Assembly (NCBI GenBank): GCA_947626485.1
Contig: CANQSG010000026.1
Coordinates: 1-16,312 of the forward strand
Origin: an uncultured Clostridia bacterium
Lineage (GTDB): Bacteria > Bacillota > Clostridia > Oscillospirales > Acutalibacteraceae
DNA: 16,312 bases
Direction of reading: 5' to 3'
Made by a program: the position numbers and the translations under genes. Shown here piece by piece: positions 8,987-15,613 of this stretch; position 1 is the first letter of the stretch, and every line of letters starts with the position of its first letter. The notes beneath the pieces were generated by a model, which was not told where the DNA came from, ran no database searches, and saw only the letters and a program-made list of their open reading frames with translations.

Positions 8987-10423
8987 ATGAATCGCAGAAT
9001 GATCGTGCATACCCTCGGGCGCATGCTGCAGCTTGAGGCGGTGCTGCTGCTCGCGCCGCTGGCGGTCGCGCTGCTCTACCGCGAGCCCTTTGTCCCCTTT
9101 TTGGTGACGGCGGCGGCGGCAGCCCTGACCGGCGTGGCGCTGGCGCTGGTGCGCCCCCGCACCCACGTGATCTACGCGCGGGACGGCTTTGTGCTCGTCG
9201 CGCTTTCCTGGCTGTTTTATTCCGCCTTCGGGGCGCTGCCCTTCGTGCTCCCGGGTGGCATCCCGCATTATATCGACGCCTTTTTTGAGACGATGAGCGG
9301 CTTTACCACGACCGGCGCGTCGATTTTGCCCGACCCCGCCGTCCTGCCCCACGGCATGCTCTTCTGGCGCAGCTTTACCCACTGGATCGGCGGCATGGGG
9401 ATCCTTGTGCTCTGCATGGCGGTCGTGCCGTCCCTCTCGGCGCGCTCGATTCACATCATGCGGGCGGAAATGCCGGGTCCCATCGTCGGCAAGCTGGTGC
9501 CCCGCGCCCGCGACACGGCGAAAATTCTCTACCTCATTTATATCGGCATGACGCTCGTGCAGATCGCGCTGTTGTGCTGCGGCGGGATGTCGCTGTTTGA
9601 CAGCGCCGTCTACACCTTCGGCACGGCGGGCACCGGCGGCTTCGCCCCCGTCGCCTCGAGCTGCGGCGGGCTGTCGCCCTTTTTGCAGATCACGATCACC
9701 GTTTTCATGGTGCTCTTCGGCGTCAATTTCAACCTCTATTATCTGCTGCTCATCCGCCGGGGCAAGAGCGTGCTCAAAAGCGCCGAGCTCTGGACCTATC
9801 TCGGCGTCATCGCCTGTGCGACCGGGGCGATCGCGGCCAACATCGCGCCGCTCTGCGCCACCGCCGGGCAGGCGACGCGGCACGCCGCTTTTCAGGTCGC
9901 CTCCGTCATCTCGACGACCGGCTTTTCGACGACCGATTTCAACCTCTGGCCGGGCTTTTCCAAGACGATTCTGCTGCTGCTGATGTTCTGCGGCGCCTGC
10001 GCCGGGTCGACGGCGGGCGGGCTGAAGGTCTCGCGCCTCGTGCTGCTGGTGCGCATGCTCCGCCGCCATCTGCAAAAAATGACCCACCCCCGCGCGGTCG
10101 GCACCGTGAAGCTCGAGGGCAAGGTCGTGGGCGAGGAGACCCAGCGCGGCGTGACGAATTACTTCGCGCTTTACGCGCTGCTGCTGGGCGGGATTTTGCT
10201 GCTGCTTTCGCTCGAGCCGTTCGACCTCGAGACGAACCTTTCGGCGGCGATCTCCTGCTTTAACAACGTCGGCCCCGGGCTCGGCGCCGTCGGCCCCGCG
10301 GCGAGCTACGCGGGCTATTCCGCCTTTTCAAAGCTCGTTTTGTCCTTCGCAATGCTCTTCGGCAGGCTGGAGCTGTACCCCGTGCTGTTCCTCTTCGCAC
10401 CTTCTTCTTGGATGCGTAAATAA
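8987..10423 (+). CDS. trkH: Potassium uptake channel subunit TrkH/KtrB family
   Basis: Integral membrane potassium-translocating subunit. It has 478 residues with the four M1-P-M2 repeats of the superfamily of K+ transporters. The four selectivity-filter loops are visible: TTTGAS near 107, GTAGTGGF near 211, STTGFS near 308 and NNVGPG near 425. The start ATG is preceded by GGAGAAG. It follows trkA on the same strand and should form a complex with it. Its stop is 3 bp from the stop of the convergent flippase gene, so the two transcripts must either overlap or end inside each other's coding region. Confidence 0.95.
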   Translation: MNRRMIVHTLGRMLQLEAVLLLAPLAVALLYREPFVPFLVTAAAAALTGVALALVRPRTHVIYARDGFVLVALSWLFYSAFGALPFVLPGGIPHYIDAFFETMSGFTTTGASILPDPAVLPHGMLFWRSFTHWIGGMGILVLCMAVVPSLSARSIHIMRAEMPGPIVGKLVPRARDTAKILYLIYIGMTLVQIALLCCGGMSLFDSAVYTFGTAGTGGFAPVASSCGGLSPFLQITITVFMVLFGVNFNLYYLLLIRRGKSVLKSAELWTYLGVIACATGAIAANIAPLCATAGQATRHAAFQVASVISTTGFSTTDFNLWPGFSKTILLLLMFCGACAGSTAGGLKVSRLVLLVRMLRRHLQKMTHPRAVGTVKLEGKVVGEETQRGVTNYFALYALLLGGILLLLSLEPFDLETNLSAAISCFNNVGPGLGAVGPAASYAGYSAFSKLVLSFAMLFGRLELYPVLFLFAPSSWMRK

Positions 10424-10426
10424 CCG

Positions 10427-11869
10427 TTACGACTTTTTAAGCAGCGCGAACTGGGCGAAGATCTTCTTGCGCAGCAGCAGGCAGACGACAAGCGCGGCGA
10501 GGGCGATGCCGTAGCGCAGCAGCAGGAAGCGGTAAAGCAGGCCGCTGCCAAGGGCGACGGCGAAGACGACGGCAGACAGCAGGGCGATCTGTTTTGTATT
10601 GTAGATCGGCTCCTTCGTGCATTTCTTCATCGCGAAAAAGTCGATGAGCGCCTGCAGCGCGAAACAGAACAGCGTCGTGTACCCGGCGGCGAGGTAGCCG
10701 AATCGGCCGATCAGCAGGTAGTTGAGCAGCAGGTTCAACCCGGCGGCGGTCAGACTGCCCGCCATGACGTAGACCGGCTTTTTGTAGAACTGGACGACGT
10801 TGCTGAACAGGGAGAAGATCACCTGGAAAAAGACGCCCCCGACCACGGGCGGGATGACGTAAATGGCCTCGTAATAATCGCCGGTCGCCATCAGGCGCAC
10901 CGCCTCGGGCGCCAGCAAAATCAAAAGGAAGCAGGCGGCGGCAAAGACCGTCAGCAGCGGCGTAGTTACGCGGGAAACGGCAGCGTAATTGCGCCGCTTG
11001 CAGTTTTCATAGACGTAGGGCAGCAGCGACGCGTCGATCGCGTTCCAAACGACGAAGACCGCCGAGGAGATCGCATAGGCGACGCTGTAAAAGGCGGTTT
11101 GGGCGTCGCCGACCATGGCGGAGATCATCAGCTTATCCGAGCTGTTGAGCAGGTAGAGCGACAGATAGTGCGGAATGATCGGCAGGTTGAACAGAAAGGC
11201 GGTCTTCCAGTAGGCGGGGCAGACCCTGCCGTGGCTTTTGCGGGCGAGATAAACGTAAAAACAGAGGTAAAAGCCCAGCAGCGGCACTTCGGCGCCGAAG
11301 ATGCGGGCGTAGAGCCGCTCGCCGGGCGGGCAGCAGGCCATGCAAACCGTCGAGACGACGGCCGGCAGCAGCGCCGCCGCGACGGCGAAGAGGGCGTTGT
11401 ATTTATATTTGTATTCGAAGCGCTGCCGCGTCATCCAGAAGACGTAGGCGGGCTGGGTCAGAAAGACCGCGAACATCAGCCCGAGCAGCGCGGGCTCGAG
11501 GTCGAGAAAGCCGCGCAGCAGCGGATAGAGCACGAACAGCACCCCGCCGAAGGCCAGCGTGACGAAATTCGAGAGCGTCAGCATCGAAAACAGGAAGCGA
11601 TCCCGATCGTCGGGGTGGTCGATCATGCCGTTGCTGAAGACGTTGGACGAAAGGCAAAACATCGCGACGATGCCGAGCACCTCGAGCCAGGTCAGAAAGA
11701 CCGAGGTGCGGCCGTATTCCGCCGGGGTCAACAGCCGGGTGTAGAGCGGCGTCGTGAGATAGGCGATGCCCTTTGTCGTAAGGCTCGCGAAAAACAGCGC
11801 GATCGACGCCCGCGCCCCCAACGGGATCGCCCTGATTTTTTGCAGCAGCCGATTTTCGCGCACGTCCAC
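10427..11869 (-). CDS. Oligosaccharide/polysaccharide flippase family membrane protein (Wzx-like)
   Basis: Polytopic inner-membrane protein of the MOP/polysaccharide biosynthesis superfamily, likely to flip lipid-linked glycans across the membrane. It has about 12-14 hydrophobic segments and the family-like start FFASLTTKGIAYLTTPLYTR then LLTPAEYGR; NLPIIPHYLSLYLLNSSDK lies mid-protein. An open frame extends up to an ATG at 11905, but a strong promoter (11896-11924) overlaps that codon and puts the transcript start near 11889. I therefore prefer GTG 11869 (or 11863), just after GAGGGTGG. It is GC-rich like the core genome, unlike the two glycan genes upstream. The substrate cannot be told. 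It lies downstream of the UbiA-like gene in the same direction and may also receive read-through from it. Confidence 0.88.
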   Translation of the reverse strand: MDVRENRLLQKIRAIPLGARASIALFFASLTTKGIAYLTTPLYTRLLTPAEYGRTSVFLTWLEVLGIVAMFCLSSNVFSNGMIDHPDDRDRFLFSMLTLSNFVTLAFGGVLFVLYPLLRGFLDLEPALLGLMFAVFLTQPAYVFWMTRQRFEYKYKYNALFAVAAALLPAVVSTVCMACCPPGERLYARIFGAEVPLLGFYLCFYVYLARKSHGRVCPAYWKTAFLFNLPIIPHYLSLYLLNSSDKLMISAMVGDAQTAFYSVAYAISSAVFVVWNAIDASLLPYVYENCKRRNYAAVSRVTTPLLTVFAAACFLLILLAPEAVRLMATGDYYEAIYVIPPVVGGVFFQVIFSLFSNVVQFYKKPVYVMAGSLTAAGLNLLLNYLLIGRFGYLAAGYTTLFCFALQALIDFFAMKKCTKEPIYNTKQIALLSAVVFAVALGSGLLYRFLLLRYGIALAALVVCLLLRKKIFAQFALLKKS

Positions 11870-11895
11870 ACCACCCTCGCAACCTTGTCCCCTCC

Positions 11896-11924
11896 ATTCT
11901 ACCATGCCCCCCGCCGTTTGTCAA
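11896..11924 (-). promoter_or_regulatory. Promoter of the flippase gene
   Basis: On the minus strand: perfect -35 TTGACA (11924-11919), a 17-bp spacer, -10 TAGAAT (11901-11896). It means the flippase has its own promoter, independent of the invertible one. In the rest of the 11906-12044 gap I see no convincing terminator or gene. Confidence 0.78.
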
Positions 11925-12044
11925 CGCGCCCCGCCCGGGTGGCAGCCTTGGCGCGAATTTTCTAAAGAAATCCCGGCCGCCCGTTCCCGCAAAGGAATCG
12001 GCGATCGGAATTTTCGTTAAGGTTGGAGATTCCTGATTTTTCTC

Positions 12045-12914
12045 TTACAAATACAAAATCGAAAACATAGCGGCTGCGTACAGTGCGCACAAAGACAGAA
12101 GCACTTTGTCGTGCAAGAGTACACTAACCGGATCGCCGTCCGAATCCCCTTCGATGTCGAGACTGTATTTGAACAGGATAACAATGACCAGTGGAACGGT
12201 AAAAATCAGATAGGAACTGCGATACAGCAGCATCGTTTTTTCGTCGCGGCTCCAAAGCGCATAAAATGCGGTGGCAAGCGTTAGGCACATTCCCATATTC
12301 GCGTCCAAAAACCGGGCGGGATATGCTTGCAGCACTTTTCGTGTTTTGCCCGGGGTTTCTACTCCGGCTTTTTTGATTTCATTTCGTCTTTTGCCCAGCG
12401 CAAAGTAAAAGGAAAGGACGATCACGGTCAGGTAGAGCCAACTGGAAACATCAATTTCCGCGATGAACGCACCATATACAACGCGCAGGAAAAAGCCTGT
12501 CGCCAGAATGGAAATATCCAAAATCGGGACGTTTTTCAAGCCGAAACTATACCCGAGGTTCAGAACCAAATAAAGCGTCAGGACGGCTGCCGAGCGGACG
12601 GAAAAAACAGGCCGGCTGCACAGAGCCGCGGCACTTAGGAGGATTATCGCCAGAACCCCCGCGTTTCTGACGGATACCGTGCCGGCGGCGATCGGTCGTT
12701 TACATTTTGTCGGATGACAACGGTCCTTTTCCACGTCCTTGATGTCGTTGATAATATAGATTGCCGATGAAACGGCGCAGAAGGCCGCGAAGCCGAGGAA
12801 TGCGGAGAGGAACTTGCGTGGATTAAACAGTTGGCCGCTGCAAGCCAACGCGGCAAAAACCAAAAGATTTTTAACGAAATGCGGGACGCGCATCAGCCTG
12901 ATATATTCTTTCAT
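12045..12914 (-). CDS. UbiA-family prenyltransferase, polyprenyl-phosphate phosphoribosyltransferase (DPPR synthase)-like
   Basis: Integral membrane enzyme of the UbiA superfamily, 289 residues and about 8-9 transmembrane segments. The first Asp-rich motif is NDIKDVEKDRCHPTKCKRP (Asn56, Asp57, Asp60, Asp64, then HPxK and RPIAAG). The second site region reads YSFGLKNVPILDI (122-134) then GFFLRVVYG. This HPxKxxRPIA plus Y-x-x-x-L-K pattern is that of decaprenyl-phosphate phosphoribosyltransferases (mycobacterial Rv3806c type), which transfer phosphoribose from PRPP to a polyprenyl phosphate rather than prenylating a quinone. The product would feed pentose (ribose or arabinose) donors for surface glycans. 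Base composition is clearly AT-richer than the flanking core genes. It starts 12 bp after the upstream membrane-protein gene, so one operon is likely. Confidence 0.88.
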   Translation of the reverse strand: MKEYIRLMRVPHFVKNLLVFAALACSGQLFNPRKFLSAFLGFAAFCAVSSAIYIINDIKDVEKDRCHPTKCKRPIAAGTVSVRNAGVLAIILLSAAALCSRPVFSVRSAAVLTLYLVLNLGYSFGLKNVPILDISILATGFFLRVVYGAFIAEIDVSSWLYLTVIVLSFYFALGKRRNEIKKAGVETPGKTRKVLQAYPARFLDANMGMCLTLATAFYALWSRDEKTMLLYRSSYLIFTVPLVIVILFKYSLDIEGDSDGDPVSVLLHDKVLLSLCALYAAAMFSILYL

Positions 12915-12926
12915 CGCCGCACCCTC

Positions 12927-14657
12927 TCATGCCGGGTAGTATTGGACTGCGAATTGCAGCAACCGGAGCATCGCCGGAATGTTATACCAGGCAAGCGCCG
13001 CAGCGCCTAAAGCGGTGCAAGCCGGCGTAAACCAACGTGCGCGTAGGGCGTTTCCAATCCGTTCGAGTAATCCAAATAACAATACCGGAAGCGGCCAGCC
13101 GAAATAGAGAGAATACAGCAACAGTCCGTTCTCTTCGGCGCCGTAACCCATGATACAAAGGACAAAGAACGAAAAGCCAAGCCATATTGCCGAAATACGG
13201 TAGATTTTTTGTTTGTGATTGAGAACGGCGCTTAAAATTGCCAGGCTGAAAAGCACCAACCCGGCCACGCTGATTTTCGTGACGGGGTTCTGGAGCCACA
13301 TGAGAATAGCGTTTTCTCCGTCATGACCGATTTGAGCGCCGGCGTTCGGCGCGACAAAACAACTGCACAAAAATGTACTGTACTGGGCAAATTTATCGAA
13401 AAACGAAAGAGCTTCTGTCGATTTGACGGAGGTAAACGCGAGGACACTTTTCGGACTGGAGAGCAAGTCCCATATCACGTCAAAACGGATCAAAATCAGC
13501 ATAGCCAAAAAGAAAGCAGCGGTTTTAAGTATATCATACCACCAGCGCCGCGGCTCTCGTAATGGCGAGACCCCACTGGTTAACGGTGCAAGGGGAAGAC
13601 CTGTTATCAACGTCCCGGCTGCCGCGCAGAACGCTAATCGGTTCGCTTTTCCTTTTTCAACATACAAATAAATCACCAGAACCAACCAGAACGTCGCGAT
13701 GATATATTGCTCCATTACGCAGCTGAACAACAAGAAGGGAAAGCAAAAAAATGCCGCACAAAGAAAGCAGATGTGTTTTCCGGGGGACAAATGCATTGTC
13801 TTTGCCAAAAGCAGCACAGTTGCAAACAACAGGACAATTTGCGGGAGATTCACAAGCAAAGCAAAAAACGGAAGCGGCAAGAACAGAATTTTCGCGATAA
13901 AATAGGTGATTCCGACAAAGGGCGCCGCAAATACCGCAAACAAGGATTGTGCGAAATCGTTTGGGGAAGAAGTAATTGCCAAATAACACATTTTCCGCGT
14001 CAAATTAAAAGGATCGCAGGTGAAAAGAACGCCAAATTTAACAGAGCTATTTTCCTCGTTGGAAAAGTTTTCTCCGTAAAATGCGTAAGAACGCATAAAG
14101 GCAAATGTGATAAATGCAACGAGCACAAGAAACAGAACAGCGTAAACGGCAAGTTCGGCACGGGTAAGCTGAAACGCGGAGGTGCCACGGAATAATTCGC
14201 GCAGCCAACGCCAGAAGGCGGTTAATGCGAGGACGACGAAATATAGGCCGGCGCAGGCGAGTGCGATGCTCACAATCATACCAATATCAAGAGCTCCGGG
14301 CAAGTGGTTTTTCAGGCTTTGTAATCTGGAAGAGCTGTCCCATTTTGCGTAAAAAAAGGTTTGCCCCGCCCAGCAGATGCCGGCGGCGGTTAGAATATGA
14401 AATATTTTCCAGATACGCATCTCCCGGATCCATAACGAGTTTACGGATTTTACTTGGGTCGCAATTACGACAGATACGGCGACGGCGAGCAAAAATCCGA
14501 TGATATATGACGCCGACATCCGCGCTTCCAACAGCAGAAAAGAAAATGCCGTGATCGGAAAATACCAGTTGCTTCGGAGATTTTGCATGCAGTCTTTCCG
14601 GTTTCGAACGGGAAGCGCGCGAACGACAAACTCATGTGCGAAAGTTATCATACGCAT
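12927..14657 (-). CDS. Large polytopic membrane protein, GT-C glycosyltransferase-like, unassigned
   Basis: I do not recognise the exact family. The 576-residue protein has roughly 13-14 hydrophobic helices spread over its full length and short loops. One larger polar loop follows the helix ending near 185 (SYAFYGENFSNEENSS). A motif GYGAEENGLLLYSLYFGWP near 520 is the kind of C-terminal loop-helix seen in large glycan membrane proteins. Size and topology fit a GT-C-type transferase using polyprenyl-linked sugars, and the DPPR synthase-like gene next door fits that; this is inference. The start ATG 14657 is chosen because AAGGAGTTGATC, nearly the full 16S anti-SD complement, lies just upstream; an upstream in-frame TTG at 14669 overlaps that site and is less likely. 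AT-rich, probably acquired. It is the first gene after the putative invertible promoter. Confidence 0.8.
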   Translation of the reverse strand: MRMITFAHEFVVRALPVRNRKDCMQNLRSNWYFPITAFSFLLLEARMSASYIIGFLLAVAVSVVIATQVKSVNSLWIREMRIWKIFHILTAAGICWAGQTFFYAKWDSSSRLQSLKNHLPGALDIGMIVSIALACAGLYFVVLALTAFWRWLRELFRGTSAFQLTRAELAVYAVLFLVLVAFITFAFMRSYAFYGENFSNEENSSVKFGVLFTCDPFNLTRKMCYLAITSSPNDFAQSLFAVFAAPFVGITYFIAKILFLPLPFFALLVNLPQIVLLFATVLLLAKTMHLSPGKHICFLCAAFFCFPFLLFSCVMEQYIIATFWLVLVIYLYVEKGKANRLAFCAAAGTLITGLPLAPLTSGVSPLREPRRWWYDILKTAAFFLAMLILIRFDVIWDLLSSPKSVLAFTSVKSTEALSFFDKFAQYSTFLCSCFVAPNAGAQIGHDGENAILMWLQNPVTKISVAGLVLFSLAILSAVLNHKQKIYRISAIWLGFSFFVLCIMGYGAEENGLLLYSLYFGWPLPVLLFGLLERIGNALRARWFTPACTALGAAALAWYNIPAMLRLLQFAVQYYPA

Positions 14658-14700
14658 TTTGATGATCAACTCCTTGCTTTATCGCAATCGTTTTAGAAAG

Positions 14701-14811
14701 GTGTACTTTTTTGCCATCAAAAAACATGTGCTATTTTATCACATAACCTTGCGATTTGCAAGCGTTTTTTACAAATACATCGAAGAATCCGCGCGCAACA
14801 AAAAAGTACAC
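14701..14811. repeat. Putative invertible promoter segment (inverton) with 13-bp terminal inverted repeats
   Basis: GTGTACTTTTTTG (14701-14713) and CAAAAAAGTACAC (14799-14811) are perfect inverted repeats enclosing 85 bp. Inside is one strong promoter on the minus strand. The right repeat lies 12 bp from the stop of a serine recombinase gene, and the left repeat ~44 bp upstream of the glycan operon start codon. Repeat, promoter and recombinase together are the known arrangement of phase-variable promoters (for example the Mpi-controlled capsule promoters of Bacteroides). Inversion itself is inferred, not seen. Confidence 0.82.
14733..14761 (-). promoter_or_regulatory. Promoter inside the invertible segment, facing the glycan operon (ON)
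   Basis: On the minus strand: -35 TTGCAA (14761-14756), a 17-bp spacer and -10 TAAAAT (14738-14733). Transcription would start near 14726, still inside the segment, giving a ~70-nt leader before ATG 14657. An imperfect operator-like palindrome, CTTGC-N5-GCAAG (14748-14762), overlaps the -35. In the given orientation no equally good promoter faces the other way. Confidence 0.82.
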
Positions 14812-14823
14812 ATTTTTGTAACA

Positions 14824-15441
14824 TTATTTTCCGGCGTCACAGTTTGTCTTTTCGTAAATTGCCGCGCGGTAGCGGAAGGTGGAGAGTGTCATGCCGCATG
14901 CTTTCGCCGCCGCGACGCCGCTCATTTCGTTTGTCTTCCATCGCCGATAAATCCCGATGAAATTTTCGGGCAGCGGGCGGGGCGGCCGCCCGAACCGCAC
15001 GCCTCGTGCCTTTGCGGCCGCGATGCCTTCCGCCTGCCGTTTGCGGATATTTTCCCGCTCATTCTGCGCCACAAAGGACAGAATTTGCAGCACCAGATCG
15101 GCGATAAACGTGCCCATTAAGTCCTTGTTCAACCGGGTGTCGAGCAGCGGCATGTCCAGCACCGCGACGTCGACGCCCTTTTCTTTTGTCAGGATGCGCC
15201 ACTGGTTCTGAATTTCTTCATAGTTTCGCCCCAGCCGGTCGATGCTGAGCACATAGAGCAAATCGCCCGCCTTCAATTTCTTGACCAGTTTTTGGTATTG
15301 CGGTCGATCGAAATCCTTGCCCGATTGCTTGTCCCTGAAGACGTTTTGCGGCGGAACCTCTTTTCCCTGCAGTGCCAAAATTTGCCGGTCCTCGTTCTGA
15401 TCCGCGCTCGAGACGCGGATATAACCGTATACATTTTCCAT
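14824..15441 (-). CDS. Serine recombinase, resolvase/invertase family
   Basis: Site-specific DNA recombinase of 205 residues, the size of small invertases such as Hin, Pin or Mpi. The N-terminal catalytic domain has YGYIRVSSADQNEDRQ with the nucleophile Ser11. FRDKQSGKDFDRPQY and the conserved arginine motif DRLGR (68-72) follow. The long E helix is at about 105-135. The C-terminal DNA-binding part has the GRP hinge (151-153) and a helix-turn-helix at about 160-195 (GVAAAKACGMTLSTFRYR). The start ATG 15441 follows AGGAGGG. It lies immediately beside the inverted repeats at 14701-14811, so it is the natural candidate to invert that segment. No terminator is visible after it, so its transcript may continue through the segment into the glycan genes. 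Confidence 0.93.
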   Translation of the reverse strand: MENVYGYIRVSSADQNEDRQILALQGKEVPPQNVFRDKQSGKDFDRPQYQKLVKKLKAGDLLYVLSIDRLGRNYEEIQNQWRILTKEKGVDVAVLDMPLLDTRLNKDLMGTFIADLVLQILSFVAQNERENIRKRQAEGIAAAKARGVRFGRPPRPLPENFIGIYRRWKTNEMSGVAAAKACGMTLSTFRYRAAIYEKTNCDAGK

Positions 15442-15488
15442 TTTCCGTCCCTCCTGTTTTCATTTTTCAAAAGAAAATGTATGGGAAT

Positions 15489-15494
15489 AGTATA
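15489..15494 (-). promoter_or_regulatory. Possible -10 element of the recombinase gene
   Basis: TATACT on the minus strand, about 48 bp upstream of the recombinase start codon. I find no good -35 at 16-18 bp, so the promoter may be weak or activator-dependent. TTGGGA lies only 11 bp upstream. Confidence 0.35.
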
Positions 15495-15540
15495 AGCCAC
15501 AAAAATCCCAAGCGCTCGTTGGCAACATATTTACTCCCTC

Positions 15541-15568
15541 GCCCGCCGCTTGACAAATTTCGGCGGGC
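15541..15568. repeat. Inverted repeat spanning the -35 of the larB promoter
   Basis: GCCCGCCG (15541-15548) and CGGCGGGC (15561-15568) are perfect 8-bp arms around 12 bp that contain the -35 TTGACA. The placement suits an operator. On the plus strand the second arm is followed by GTTTTATAATTT, so a terminator reading is possible, but there is no upstream plus-strand gene for it to serve. Confidence 0.5.
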
Positions 15569-15578
15569 GTTTTATAAT
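15550..15578 (+). promoter_or_regulatory. Consensus promoter of larB
   Basis: TTGACA (15550-15555), exactly 17 bp, and TATAAT (15573-15578): a perfect sigma-A-type promoter. The start would be near 15585, with AAAAGGAG shortly after. Confidence 0.9.
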
Positions 15579-15613
15579 TTGTAATCATATATCTAAAAGG
15601 AGTGCTCGGGCGG

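Noticed and set aside
8870..10087. A 405-codon minus-strand open frame opposite trkH
   Set aside because: Same cause: a GC-driven shadow of trkH. The translation is rich in Arg, Gly, Asp and His with no hydrophobic or motif structure.
11925..12044. Terminator or small gene in the gap between the flippase and the UbiA-like gene
   Set aside because: The only inverted repeat (AGGAATC/GATTCCT near 11995 and 12024) has a ~28-nt loop and its T run is on the strand opposite to transcription. No plausible short frame with a ribosome binding site was seen.
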